DNA of 64,000 bases from Priestia filamentosa (lineage in GTDB: Bacteria > Bacillota > Bacilli > Bacillales > Bacillaceae_H), in assembly GCF_900177535.1 (NCBI RefSeq), contig NZ_FXAJ01000003.1:62001-126000 (forward strand), written 5' to 3'. The position numbers were made by a program, and so were the translations under genes. The notes beneath the pieces are model-generated. The model was not told where the DNA came from, did not search any database, and was given only the letters and a program-made list of their open reading frames with translations. Positions 1 to 9,018 of this stretch are shown in pieces (within the stretch, counting starts at the first letter, position 1; every line of letters begins with the position of its first letter).

Positions 1-1127
1 ATATTATAGATGCCAGCAGAACCACAGCAGCTTTCTGCGTTCTCCATTTCGATATAAGAAACGTTAGTGAGAGAGCGTAATAGCTTTCTTGGTTCCTCAT
101 GTGTGTTCATTACATTGCGTAAGTGACAAGAATCTTGATACGTAATCATTTGAGGTGGGAGGGCAAGCTCTTTTTTATGGAAGTCCAGTTCTACTAAGAG
201 GGAAGAGATATCTTTTAGTTTATGAACGAAAGACTGAGCTCGCTTTTTCCATTCTTCTTCATCTTGAAGGAGATGAGCATAATCAATAAGAAAACCTCCA
301 CACCCTCCAGCATTTGTAATAATATAGTCTACGTTCTCTTTTTCAAAAGCCTCGATGTTTCTTTTAGCAAGTTGTTTAGCACCGTCTTTTTCCCCACTGT
401 GCCCGTGAAGAGCTCCACAGCAGACTTGAGTAGAGGGAATTATTACTTCACACCCGGCGAGCTGCAGAAGTTCAGTTGTTGCTTGATTAGTTTTTAAAAA
501 CATAGTATCCATTAAGCAACCTGAAAAAAAGGCTACACGCTTTTTAGCGTATCCAACAGCATGCAAATGACGAGGTCTTTTCATTATTTCTTTTCGTGTT
601 GGAACTTCAGGCAATACTTTTTCCATTGTTCTTAGCTGCTCGGGAAGAAGGTTAATTAATTGGGTTTTTCGGGCCAGCTTTTGCAGGCCTGACTTTTGGT
701 ATATATGAAGAAGTCCAGTTGCTTGGCTTATCCTCTCTTGGTGTGGGAAAAGTTCATTGAAGACAAATTTTCGGACTGTTTTTTCTTTGAAAGATTTTTT
801 CTTTGTTTGGTTTATAATGTACCGTGCATCTTCTAGGAGATGACCATATTTTACTCCAGAAGGACATACAGGTTCGCAAGCTCTGCAGCCAAGGCATAGA
901 TCTAATGAGCGCTGAACATCTTGATCAGGTTCTATCATTCCATCTGAGACAGCTTTCATTAAAGCAATACGACCGCGTGGTGAGTGTGTTTCTTTATAAT
1001 CTGATTCAATATATGTTGGACATGAAGGAAGACAAAATCCGCACCGCATACAGTTAAGAAGTTCATCATTATCCATTTCTTTCGCAAAGCGCTCCATCAT
1101 TTCAGTTATCCGTAATGTTTTATTCAT
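1..1127 (-). CDS. glcF: Glycolate oxidase iron-sulfur subunit GlcF (3' end outside window)
   Basis: This is the Fe-S subunit that passes electrons from the FAD subunit GlcD to the respiratory chain when glycolate is oxidised to glyoxylate. The reverse-strand frame opens with MNKTLRITEMMERFAKEM. Near residues 27-37 it has the cluster motif CMRCGFCLPSCP, followed by a second one, CLGCRACEPVCP. At the window edge it reaches the CCG-domain motif ESCCGSAGIY. About 375 codons are visible, so roughly the last 60 residues of a usual 440-residue protein lie outside. Its ATG overlaps the glcD stop (ATGA), which implies translational coupling. It corresponds to B. subtilis YsfD. Confidence 0.9.
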   Translation of the reverse strand, partial: MNKTLRITEMMERFAKEMDNDELLNCMRCGFCLPSCPTYIESDYKETHSPRGRIALMKAVSDGMIEPDQDVQRSLDLCLGCRACEPVCPSGVKYGHLLEDARYIINQTKKKSFKEKTVRKFVFNELFPHQERISQATGLLHIYQKSGLQKLARKTQLINLLPEQLRTMEKVLPEVPTRKEIMKRPRHLHAVGYAKKRVAFFSGCLMDTMFLKTNQATTELLQLAGCEVIIPSTQVCCGALHGHSGEKDGAKQLAKRNIEAFEKENVDYIITNAGGCGGFLIDYAHLLQDEEEWKKRAQSFVHKLKDISSLLVELDFHKKELALPPQMITYQDSCHLRNVMNTHEEPRKLLRSLTNVSYIEMENAESCCGSAGIYN

Positions 1128-2536
1128 GAGGAAATAACCACCCGTTTTTTTGTGTCTTTAGCAAACAGTTTACCAGGATTTAAAATGTTTTGAGGATCAA
1201 AGCTTTTCTTCAAATTTTGCATCGCTTTTATTCCTTCTTCTCCAAGTTTCCATTCTAAATAGGGAGCCTTCATTTCACCTACTCCATGTTCTCCTGTAAT
1301 TGTTCCGCCAAGTTCAAGAGCGCGCGCGAAAATGTCTTCAAAAGCTTGTTCAACACGGTACATTTCTTCTTTGTTTCGTACATCAGTAAGGCAAGTAGGG
1401 TGAAGATTACCATCCCCTGCATGACCAAATGTGCAAATTGTAAGATTATATTTTTGAGCAATTTCTTTAATCGAAAGGACCATTTTCGCTACTTGTGAGC
1501 GTGGAACTGTTGCATCTTCTAGAATAGTTGTTGGCTTAAGACGCGCTAAAGCGCTGAGAGCAGAACGACGGGCTGTTCTTAAAGCTTCTGCATGCTCTTC
1601 TGAAGATGCCACGTCAACAGAAATGGCGCCGTGAGCTTGACATAGAGAAGCAATGCTATCCATTTCTTTTTCTACAGTATGTAGGGGACCATCTTGTTCA
1701 ATGAGCAGAACAGCTTCCACATTTGTAGGAAGACCAATATGAGCAAAATCTTCTACAACTTGAAGGGTTGGCTGATCTAGAAATTCAAGCGTTGTAGGAA
1801 TGATTTTATGGGCAATAATACTTGATACAGAGCGTGCAGCACTTTCTAAATCATTATAAAGAGCAAGTGCAGTCTTTTTACTTTGAGGTTTTGGGATGAG
1901 CTTTAATGTGGCTTCTGTAACAATGCCAAGTGTTCCTTCAGATCCAACAAAAAGGCGTGTTAAATCGTATCCAGCAACGTCTTTTGCAAGCTTACCACCA
2001 GTTTTGATGATATCTCCGTTAGCAAGCACAACTTCGAGACCTAATACATAATCTCGTGTAACACCGTACTTTAAGCCGCGAAGACCTCCAGAATTTTCGC
2101 TGATGTTGCCACCGAGTGTAGAAATTTTCATAGAGCTCGGATCTGGCGGATAGAAAAGTCCTTTTTTTTCTACTTCCGTAATAAAATTCAAAGTAATAAC
2201 ACCAGGTTGAACAGTGGCGGTTAAATTATCTTCATCAATTTCTAAAATTTTGTTCATCTTATGGAAGAGAAGAACAATGCCTCCTTGAGTTGGACAGGTA
2301 CCCGCGCAAAGGTTAGTTCCTGAGCCCCTTGGTACGATTGGAATGTTATAAGAAGAACAAACTTCTACAACTTTTTTGACGTCTTCTGTACATGATGGGG
2401 CTAGGACAGCATCTGGAAGAGCTTGAAAACCAGGAGTAGCATCATATGAATAGGCAAGAAGGTCTGCTTTTGAATCGTAATAACTTTCTTGGCCAACAAT
2501 AGAGATAAATCGTTGTCTAGCTTCCGATAAAATCAT
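1124..2536 (-). CDS. glcD: Glycolate oxidase FAD-linked subunit GlcD
   Basis: This is the FAD-binding flavoprotein that oxidises glycolate, or a related 2-hydroxyacid, working with GlcF. The N-terminal half carries the PCMH-type FAD fold with PRGSGTNLCAG and DPSSMKISTLGGNISENSGG. The C-terminal FAD-oxidase domain contains FGHAGDGNLHP and ends near TGEHGVGEMK, both typical of the GlcD/D-lactate dehydrogenase family. I place the start at the ATG giving MILSEARQRF, because GGAGGG lies 9 bases upstream; a longer open frame reaches 2566 but has no such site. The length of 470 residues fits the family. It forms an operon with glcF. Confidence 0.92.
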   Translation of the reverse strand: MILSEARQRFISIVGQESYYDSKADLLAYSYDATPGFQALPDAVLAPSCTEDVKKVVEVCSSYNIPIVPRGSGTNLCAGTCPTQGGIVLLFHKMNKILEIDEDNLTATVQPGVITLNFITEVEKKGLFYPPDPSSMKISTLGGNISENSGGLRGLKYGVTRDYVLGLEVVLANGDIIKTGGKLAKDVAGYDLTRLFVGSEGTLGIVTEATLKLIPKPQSKKTALALYNDLESAARSVSSIIAHKIIPTTLEFLDQPTLQVVEDFAHIGLPTNVEAVLLIEQDGPLHTVEKEMDSIASLCQAHGAISVDVASSEEHAEALRTARRSALSALARLKPTTILEDATVPRSQVAKMVLSIKEIAQKYNLTICTFGHAGDGNLHPTCLTDVRNKEEMYRVEQAFEDIFARALELGGTITGEHGVGEMKAPYLEWKLGEEGIKAMQNLKKSFDPQNILNPGKLFAKDTKKRVVISS

Positions 2537-2611
2537 ATGTTTTTTCCCTCCATTTACAATCCACAAGAAATTGAATTCTTATGGTAATAGATGTTAACGA
2601 AACGATTACTT

Positions 2612-2655
2612 ATGAAAGCGCATTACATTATAATTGTAACTTAAATTTATGTAAA
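2612..2655 (-). promoter_or_regulatory. glcDF promoter with a cre-like site
   Basis: On the reverse strand TTTACA (2655-2650) and TATAAT (2632-2627) are separated by exactly 17 bases, a good SigA promoter directed at glcD. Just downstream, around the expected transcription start, lies ATGAAAGCGCATTAC (2612-2626 on the plus strand). It matches the left part and core of the CcpA cre consensus but deviates at the last two positions. CcpA control is inferred. Confidence 0.6.
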
Positions 2656-2723
2656 AAGTCTTTTAATAAGAAAGAAAGTGTGGTAATAATGTTGCAGTGG
2701 GTTTGAAGAAAGAAGGTCAAAAA

Positions 2724-4085
2724 ATGTTATTAAGAAAATATAATAAAACCGTACGGGAATTTTCACCTGCACAAATTATTGTGCTTTTTTACATAGTCGC
2801 AGTCACCATTTCTTTTTTGCTATTGAGTCTACCAATTGCTCATAAACAAGGGGTACATGTTGCAACAATTGATACTCTTTTTGTAGCAATCAGCGCTGTG
2901 AGTGTAACAGGACTTTCTCCCATCTCAACCGTTGATACGTTCAGCACAACAGGAATGTTTATATTGATGTTTGTATTTCAATTTGGTGGCCTTGGTGTTA
3001 TGATGTTGAGCACGTTTATTTGGTTAATCGCAAGAAAGAAGATTGGACTGAAACAGCGCCAGCTTATTATGACTGATCAAAATCAATCGAATTTATCAGG
3101 ATTAGTAAACTTAATGAGACAAATCTTATTTATCATTATTATTGTTGAGTTGATTGGTGCTCTTCTTTTAGGAATTCATTTCTATCTATATTATTATCAC
3201 AGTCTTCCTGAAGCACTGTTAAGAGGGCTTTTCTCGTCTGTTAGTGCGACAACAAATGCAGGCTTCGATATTACAGGGAACTCTCTCGTTCCATATGCAG
3301 ATGATTATTATGTACAAATGATTCATATCTTCCTTATTGCTCTTGGAGCTATCGGTTTTCCTGTTTTAATTGAAATTAAACAATTTTTTCTAAACGTAAA
3401 ATCAAAGCGAAAGTTCCGCTTCTCGCTGTTTACAAAGCTTACGTCTTCTATGTTTCTTTTACTTCTTGTGATTGGTACGATTGCTATTCTTCTCCTTGAA
3501 GGAAATCATTTCTTAAAAGGAGAATCATGGCATAAAAGTTTTTTCTATGCTCTTTTTCAGTCATCTTCAACAAGAAGTGGAGGACTTGCTACAATGGACG
3601 TTTCAGAGTTCACAACTTCAACTCTTCTTGTTTTAAGTGCGCTCATGTTTATTGGGGCTTCTCCAAGTTCAGTAGGAGGAGGTATTCGAACAACAACATT
3701 TGCTCTTAATATCCTGTTTATATATAACTATGCACGTGGAAAAAAGCAAGTTCGTATCTTTAAAAGAGAATTGCATGAAGAAGATATTATAAAATCACTT
3801 GTTGTAACAATTATAGGAGTTGGACTTTGCTCTATTTCAGTTATTATATTAAGCGTCCTTGAGCCGTTTCCGCTTGTGAATATTATGTTTGAAGTTTGTT
3901 CAGCTTTTGGAACAACAGGGCTTTCAACAGGGATTACAGGAGACCTGAGTAATATTGGCAAGATTATTATTATGATTTTAATGTTTATTGGTCGCGTTGG
4001 GATTTTACTTTGCTTGTTTATTTTAAGAGGAAAAGGTGCTCAACCTGATTTCCATTATCCGAAAGAACGAGTTATTATTGGATAA
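2724..4085 (+). CDS. ktrD: Trk/Ktr-type potassium transporter, membrane subunit
   Basis: This is a membrane pore subunit of a Ktr potassium uptake system, which needs a cytoplasmic RCK partner (KtrA/KtrC) that is not in this window. The protein has 453 residues and the fourfold Trk/Ktr pore design. The four filter loops are visible as SVTGLSP, SATTNAGFD, SSSTRSGGLAT and SAFGTTGLSTGIT, each between hydrophobic helices. I start at ATG 2724, which has AGAAGGT 6-7 bases upstream; a GTG at 2697 is in frame but poorly supported. ktrD (ykrM) is preferred over ktrB because no ktrA is adjacent and the neighbourhood matches the B. subtilis ykr region. Confidence 0.88.
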   Translation: MLLRKYNKTVREFSPAQIIVLFYIVAVTISFLLLSLPIAHKQGVHVATIDTLFVAISAVSVTGLSPISTVDTFSTTGMFILMFVFQFGGLGVMMLSTFIWLIARKKIGLKQRQLIMTDQNQSNLSGLVNLMRQILFIIIIVELIGALLLGIHFYLYYYHSLPEALLRGLFSSVSATTNAGFDITGNSLVPYADDYYVQMIHIFLIALGAIGFPVLIEIKQFFLNVKSKRKFRFSLFTKLTSSMFLLLLVIGTIAILLLEGNHFLKGESWHKSFFYALFQSSSTRSGGLATMDVSEFTTSTLLVLSALMFIGASPSSVGGGIRTTTFALNILFIYNYARGKKQVRIFKRELHEEDIIKSLVVTIIGVGLCSISVIILSVLEPFPLVNIMFEVCSAFGTTGLSTGITGDLSNIGKIIIMILMFIGRVGILLCLFILRGKGAQPDFHYPKERVIIG

Positions 4086-4126
4086 AAAAAGCCGAAAAAA
4101 GGGAGATTCTTTTTTCGGCTTTTTTC
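4086..4126 (+). terminator. Terminator after ktrD
   Basis: AAAAAAGCCGAAAAAAG is followed by a short loop, a complementary CTTTTTTCGGC and a T run. This is a strong intrinsic terminator directly after the stop codon. Confidence 0.85.
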
Positions 4127-4199
4127 TATTTATTTCATCTTATGATTTCCTCTTCACTGCTCCAAACTAAAAGTAGAATCTAAAAAAGAAGGTGAAAAA

Positions 4200-4376
4200 A
4201 TGCCAAAGCGTAAAGTTTCTTTTGACGCAGCAAAGACAAACAATCAAACTCCTACTGAAAGCATGCCAGACACTGAATTCTCTGCAGAGTATAGTGGAGA
4301 AGACAGCCACAAAGCAGCAAATCGTAACTCTAAGAAAGGCCGAAAAGGTAAAAAAGGGAGTTTTCATGATGAATAA
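4200..4376 (+). CDS. Small basic protein, resembling small acid-soluble spore proteins
   Basis: This 58-residue gene starts at an ATG with AGAAGGTG upstream and begins MPKRKVSFDAAKTNNQTPTE. It contains SMPDTEFSAEY and ends in a run rich in Lys, Arg and Gly (KKGRKGKKGSFHDE). A TEF-x-x-E segment and a basic tail recall gamma-type and minor small acid-soluble spore proteins, but I do not recognise a precise family. The annotation is therefore by resemblance only. The following gene begins inside its last codons, so the two are probably co-translated. A longer overlapping reading frame from 4192 is read here as spurious in its first part. Confidence 0.6.
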   Translation: MPKRKVSFDAAKTNNQTPTESMPDTEFSAEYSGEDSHKAANRNSKKGRKGKKGSFHDE

Positions 4377-4515
4377 GAATGAAAAACATTCAAGGGATGA
4401 AAAAGAAAGTGCTATGCATGAAGAATTTGGTCCTGAGCTTGGGGACTATAACTTCATGAAGCCTTATGAGGGAAGCATTGAACGAAAAGCGGAATGCGAA
4501 CGTAAGAAAAAGTAA
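4369..4515 (+). CDS. 48-residue hydrophilic protein of unknown function
   Basis: The protein begins MNKNEKHSRDEKESAMHEEF, continues with GPELGDYNFMKPYEG and ends in RKAECERKKK. It is charged, with no membrane segment or signal peptide. GGGAG lies 8 bases before ATG 4369; the ATG three bases earlier is also possible. The start lies within the last eight bases of the preceding small gene, so expression is probably coupled. I do not recognise it. The pair ends at a shared bidirectional terminator. Confidence 0.6.
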   Translation: MNKNEKHSRDEKESAMHEEFGPELGDYNFMKPYEGSIERKAECERKKK

Positions 4516-4540
4516 AAGAAGCAGCATGCTGCTTCTTTTT
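4516..4540. terminator. Bidirectional terminator
   Basis: A perfect palindrome, AAAGAAGCAGC/GCTGCTTCTTT, is flanked by A and T runs. It sits between the 48-residue gene and the convergent radical SAM gene and can serve both. Confidence 0.8.
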
Positions 4541-4542
4541 AA

Positions 4543-6312
4543 TTATCCTACGCTGGATAAATTGAAGGAATCAAGCGTGCTCATATATAGTTTTGTTTTC
4601 TGTTGTTTTTGATCATAATACACCATTACAAGTGTTTTTTGTTTTGTTAAAACCCCTGTTTTTTGATATTTAGTGTAATCAAATGGTAAAACTTCAAGAA
4701 CAGTATGCTTGTACAAATCTTTTTCATCAAGTTTTTCTTCCTGAAATTCTTCGCCTAGTAGGAGTGGGTTTTGCAATATTTGTTGGTAATACTTTGAACG
4801 ATGACTTTTTGCTACACTAGAGGTCCACCAGGGCTTTCTTGGCTTGTAGCGCTGGTTTGCTAAATAGTCTATTTTCATAAATCCTAGTACTACGTCTTCT
4901 TCAGGAAAATCTTCAGTTAGTAAATATTCTTGAAGACGTTTAAATAAATCTTCAAGCTGATGGCCAATACGACTCCATCCTTTTTCCTCCCAGAACGTTC
5001 CAAATCTTTGGAAGAAATCAAATGGGGTTTCATAATGGTGATTCACTAAGTAATGAATAGTTTCATCCATACGATGGGCATTCCAATACTTTTCTAAAAT
5101 ATCTTCTACTTGTTTAATACGTACAACTTCATCAAAAGAAAGAACATTGTTTGAGAGCATTTCATAAGGAGCTTGATCCATATACACATATCCATATTTT
5201 GAAGCCTCTAGGCGCAGTCCTGTTCCTCTCAGCAATTTTAAAAAGCCAAGCTGTAGCTCTTCTGGATGAAGTTGAAAAACATCATTAAACGTATTGCGAA
5301 AAGATTCGTAATTCTCATCTGGGAGTCCTGCAATTAAGTCTAAATGCTGATCAACTTTTCTTCCTTCTTTCACCATGGTAACTGTTCTTGTAAGCTTAGC
5401 AAAGTTTTGTTTTCTCTTTACAAGTTCATTAACTGCATCGTTTGTAGATTGAACGCCAATCTCAAAGCGAAACAGTCCTTTCGGAGCGTTATCATTTAAA
5501 AACTGAATAACTTCAGGTCTCATAATATCTGCTGTTATTTCAAATTGAAAAACTGTTCCAGGTAGGTGCTCATCAATTAAAAACTGGAACATTTCCATTG
5601 CGTAGCTTCTGCTAATGTTAAAGGTACGGTCTACAAACTTAATCGTTTTGGCTCCATTTTTCATAAGATAACGAATATCGTCTTTTATCTTTTCTCGATC
5701 AAAATAGCGCACGCCAACTTCAATAGAAGAAAGACAAAACTGACAGCTAAAGGGACAACCACGGCTTGTCTCAATGTACACGACGCGCTTTGAAAGATTT
5801 TCAACATCTTCTTCAAACCGGTATGGAGAAGGCATTTCACGCAAATCTACTTTATTACGTTGTGGGCTTATATGATAGCTTCCATTTTTTTTAAATGCAA
5901 TACCGCTCACATCTGTGAAGTTTTCTTGCCCATGAAGTTCATCAAGAAGATGTTTAAACGTTTTTTCTCCTTCACCAATAACAATAAAATCAACATCAGA
6001 AAGTCGATCAAGCCAATATGTAACATCATAGGTTACTTCAGGACCACCTAAAATAATTTTAGTGTGGGGACTAATTTTTTTAATCATGCTTATTACTTTA
6101 ATGGTTTCTTCAATATTCCAAATGTAGCAGCTGAATCCGATAATATCAGGTTTCTTTTGGTAAAGATCAGTCACAATGTTCATTGGAGGATCTTTAATGG
6201 TATATTCAGCCATTTCCACAGTATAATCAGGTTCTGCATACGCTTTCAAATAGCGTAGCGCAAGGTTGGTATGAATGAATTTAGCATTTAATGTTGCGAC
6301 AATAATGTTCAC
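4543..6312 (-). CDS. B12-binding domain radical SAM protein (DUF4080 type)
   Basis: The product has 589 residues. The N-terminal 130 residues form a cobalamin-binding-like domain (IIVATLNAKFIHTNLALRYL, then PDIIGFSCYIWN and ILGGPEVTY). The radical SAM motif RGCPFSCQFC (C-x3-C-x2-C) lies near residue 185 and binds a 4Fe-4S cluster and SAM. The C-terminal third matches what I remember of DUF4080. The substrate is unknown. I start at GTG 6312, preceded by AAGGAGGAG about 10 bases upstream; an extended frame to 6381 has no ribosome binding site. It is monocistronic and divergent from lutR. Confidence 0.85.
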   Translation of the reverse strand: MNIIVATLNAKFIHTNLALRYLKAYAEPDYTVEMAEYTIKDPPMNIVTDLYQKKPDIIGFSCYIWNIEETIKVISMIKKISPHTKIILGGPEVTYDVTYWLDRLSDVDFIVIGEGEKTFKHLLDELHGQENFTDVSGIAFKKNGSYHISPQRNKVDLREMPSPYRFEEDVENLSKRVVYIETSRGCPFSCQFCLSSIEVGVRYFDREKIKDDIRYLMKNGAKTIKFVDRTFNISRSYAMEMFQFLIDEHLPGTVFQFEITADIMRPEVIQFLNDNAPKGLFRFEIGVQSTNDAVNELVKRKQNFAKLTRTVTMVKEGRKVDQHLDLIAGLPDENYESFRNTFNDVFQLHPEELQLGFLKLLRGTGLRLEASKYGYVYMDQAPYEMLSNNVLSFDEVVRIKQVEDILEKYWNAHRMDETIHYLVNHHYETPFDFFQRFGTFWEEKGWSRIGHQLEDLFKRLQEYLLTEDFPEEDVVLGFMKIDYLANQRYKPRKPWWTSSVAKSHRSKYYQQILQNPLLLGEEFQEEKLDEKDLYKHTVLEVLPFDYTKYQKTGVLTKQKTLVMVYYDQKQQKTKLYMSTLDSFNLSSVG

Positions 6313-6463
6313 AAGAAAGAAACTCCTCCTTAGAATTAGGGTGAAATTCGCGTTGACAAATGGTAAACTAATTCCTATCAATAGTTCATTTTATCACATT
6401 TTAGCCTTGTAACGTTGTTTTCTATACGTGCAATCATCTTTCCTTCTTACTTTTAAGTCGTGA

Positions 6464-6492
6464 TTGTATGATGGACATGTTTTCGTTACAAT
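6464..6492 (+). promoter_or_regulatory. Probable lutR promoter
   Basis: TTGTAT (6464-6469) and TACAAT (6487-6492) with a 17-base spacer form a plausible SigA promoter 30 bases before the lutR start. No LutR-type TCATC-N-GATGA box is seen here. Confidence 0.55.
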
Positions 6493-6522
6493 AAGGGCAG
6501 TAACAAGGCAGAGGTGACGGCT

Positions 6523-7242
6523 TTGGAATATAAAAAAATTAAACCAAGGAAAATTTATGAACAAGTAGCAGAAGAGCTGCTTTTAAATATAAAAAATGGG
6601 GATTTGAAACCTGGTGACAAGTTAGATTCTGTATGGCAACTTGCTGAAAACTTTCAAGTTGGCCGTTCTGCTATTCGTGAAGCACTAAGTGCCTTAAGAG
6701 CAATGGGACTTATTGAAATGAGACAAGGTGAAGGCACCTTTGTCAGGGAATTTGATCCATCTATGATTTCTCTCCCTATTACAACAGCCGTTCTTATGAA
6801 GAAAGAAGATATTGAAAACCTGCTAGAAGTTCGAAAAGTGCTAGAAGTTGGGGCATCAGGGGCTGCAGCATCAAAGCGAACAGAAGAAGATTTAACAAAT
6901 ATGAAAAACATATTAGAAAAAATGCTGAATTCTGTTGGTGATGAGGAACTTGGTGAGAAAGTTGATTTTCAATTTCATCTTGCTGTTGCGAAAGCTTCAC
7001 AAAACCCCCTTTTAGTAGGCCTTATGAACAATGTAGGGGAAATGATGCTTCAATCAATGAGGGAAACAAGGAGAGTATGGCTGTATTCTAAAGAAACCAC
7101 TTCTCAGCGCCTTTATGATGAGCATATGCAAATTTATAAGGCTATTGAAGCAATGGATGTCAGGCGAGCCCAAGATTTGATGATTTCTCATTTAATGAGT
7201 GTTGAAGCTGTTTTACTAGAAAATGTTGTTGAGGAGAAGTAA
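6523..7242 (+). CDS. lutR: GntR/FadR-family lactate regulator LutR
   Basis: This is a transcriptional repressor of 239 residues. It has an N-terminal winged helix (KIYEQVAEELLLNIKNGDLK, then SAIREALSALRAMGLIEMRQ) and a C-terminal FCD effector domain with the metal-binding style His residues (FQFHLAVAKAS, SHLMSVE). I prefer TTG 6523 (MEYKKIKPRK), because AGGTGA lies 6 bases upstream; GTG 6514 is an alternative. Two TCATC-N-GATGA boxes in front of lldP and lutA, matching the reported LutR operator, make it the likely regulator of L-lactate use. It lies about 4 kb from its targets, with pncB, nadE and ytvA between. Confidence 0.82.
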   Translation: MEYKKIKPRKIYEQVAEELLLNIKNGDLKPGDKLDSVWQLAENFQVGRSAIREALSALRAMGLIEMRQGEGTFVREFDPSMISLPITTAVLMKKEDIENLLEVRKVLEVGASGAAASKRTEEDLTNMKNILEKMLNSVGDEELGEKVDFQFHLAVAKASQNPLLVGLMNNVGEMMLQSMRETRRVWLYSKETTSQRLYDEHMQIYKAIEAMDVRRAQDLMISHLMSVEAVLLENVVEEK

Positions 7243-7405
7243 AATAGCATGTGGGAAAAATAATGCAATTAGTTCGATTTAAAAAGAGTTCAGCTTTTTT
7301 TATATAGTAGCAAGTTTAGCATTCTTCTAATTATAGAGGAAATAGGTTGCACTCACCATGAACTATGTGAACGAAAATAACCAATTGTCGGTGGAGGAAC
7401 AGGAA

Positions 7406-8926
7406 ATGGGTAAATGCTACCAAGATGATAGTTTAGCACTTCATACAGATTTATATGAAATTAATATGGCGAAATCGTATTTCAAAAACAACATGCACAA
7501 TCGTCGAGCTGTTTTTGAAACGTTTTTCCGCAAAATGCCTTTTGGGGGAGGATACGCAGTTTTTGCGGGTCTTGAACGCGTAATTGATTATTTAGCAAAT
7601 TTTCGTTTTAGTGAGACAGATCTTGATTATTTATATAATGTACTAGGATTTGAGGAAGAGTTTATTGATTATTTGAAGGGCGTACGTTTTTCTGGGGACG
7701 TTCAGTCTGTTGTAGAAGGAGAGATTATTTTTGCCAATGAGCCAATTATGCGAATTGATGCTCCTCTTTTAGAAGGGCAGCTTATTGAAACGCCGCTTCT
7801 TAATATCTTAAACTTCCATCCCCTTATTGCGACAAAAGCATCACGCATCAGGTTAGCTGTAGGAGCAGATACGCTTATTGAAGGAGAAAATGCGCCAGCG
7901 CTTATGGAATTTGGCTCAAGGCGGGCTCATGAATTAGATGCCGCTCTTTATGGAACAAGAGCAGCCTATATTGGTGGGTTTGATTCAACAAGTAATTTGC
8001 GCGCTGGAAAGATCTTCGGCATCCCTGTTTCAGGTACTCACGCACATGCCCTTGTTCAAGTGTATCGTAATGAGTATGAAGCTTTCAAACATTATGCTGA
8101 AACGCACAAAGACTGCGTATTTTTAGTTGACACATATAATACGCTCCGCTCTGGTGTGCCAAACGCTATTCGCGTTGCAAAAGAAATGGGTGACCGTATT
8201 AACTTTATTGGTATCCGTCTTGATAGTGGAAAGCTTCAATATTTATCTAAACAGGCTCGAGCAATGCTTGATGAAGCAGGGTTTCCAAATGCGAAAATCT
8301 TTGCTTCAAACGACCTTGATGAGTATTCCATAACAGACTTAAAAGCTCAAGGCGCTAAGATTGATGGCTGGGGGGTTGGAACAAAGCTGATTACCTCTTA
8401 TCAACAGCCAGCATTAGGAGCTGTATATAAGCTTGTTTCAATTGAAGATGAAAACGGGAATATGGTAGATACAATTAAGCTGTCAGAAAACCCAGAGAAA
8501 ATTTCAACTCCAGGTTTAAAAAGCGTATATCGTATTGCAAATACGATGAATGGCAAATGGGAAGGCGATTACATTGCAATGGAAAATGAAAAGCCAAACG
8601 AAGAAGATCATTTAAAAATGTTCCATCCTGTACATACACATGTAAGTAAATATGTTACAGACTTTAGAGCAACAAACATTCATCAAAACATCTTTGCTGG
8701 AGGCGAGCTTATTTATAAAGAGCCGTCCATTGAACAAATGAGAGCGTACTGTCTGCAGAATCTCCAATATTTGTGGGACGATTATAAAATTATCTCAAAA
8801 TCAGATGAAGATGTATCAAGACCAACAGAATATCCAGTTGATTTAAGCACAGAATGTTGGCAGAACAAAATGCACAATATTGAGGAAACGCGCAGAGAAG
8901 CGACAAGAGTCATGCAAACTCGTTAA
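7406..8926 (+). CDS. pncB: Nicotinate phosphoribosyltransferase
   Basis: This enzyme converts nicotinate and PRPP to nicotinate mononucleotide in NAD salvage. The 506-residue protein starts MGKCYQDDSLALHTDLYEIN, with GTGGAGGAA upstream of ATG 7406; an ATG at 7358 is in frame but has a weak site. Family features include the FRKMPFGGGYAVFAGLER segment, the conserved EFGSRRAHELDAA motif and GTHAHA, which carry the catalytic histidine and PRPP-binding residues. The C-terminal segment with WGVGTKLITS fits. nadE follows after 92 bases without a terminator, so the two form an NAD salvage operon. Confidence 0.93.
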   Translation: MGKCYQDDSLALHTDLYEINMAKSYFKNNMHNRRAVFETFFRKMPFGGGYAVFAGLERVIDYLANFRFSETDLDYLYNVLGFEEEFIDYLKGVRFSGDVQSVVEGEIIFANEPIMRIDAPLLEGQLIETPLLNILNFHPLIATKASRIRLAVGADTLIEGENAPALMEFGSRRAHELDAALYGTRAAYIGGFDSTSNLRAGKIFGIPVSGTHAHALVQVYRNEYEAFKHYAETHKDCVFLVDTYNTLRSGVPNAIRVAKEMGDRINFIGIRLDSGKLQYLSKQARAMLDEAGFPNAKIFASNDLDEYSITDLKAQGAKIDGWGVGTKLITSYQQPALGAVYKLVSIEDENGNMVDTIKLSENPEKISTPGLKSVYRIANTMNGKWEGDYIAMENEKPNEEDHLKMFHPVHTHVSKYVTDFRATNIHQNIFAGGELIYKEPSIEQMRAYCLQNLQYLWDDYKIISKSDEDVSRPTEYPVDLSTECWQNKMHNIEETRREATRVMQTR

Positions 8927-9018
8927 TGAGTTTAAAAAACTTTCCAATGTGTTACAAAAGAAATAGGGAACATTAATAAGAACTATCGTGAAAAGCTGGA
9001 AGGGGAGTTAAGAAAACT

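Noticed and set aside
4192-4515. A 107-codon frame spanning both tiny genes
   Set aside because: Its first half is out of frame with the well-supported SASP-like gene at 4200-4376. Only its last 48 codons have a proper start site.
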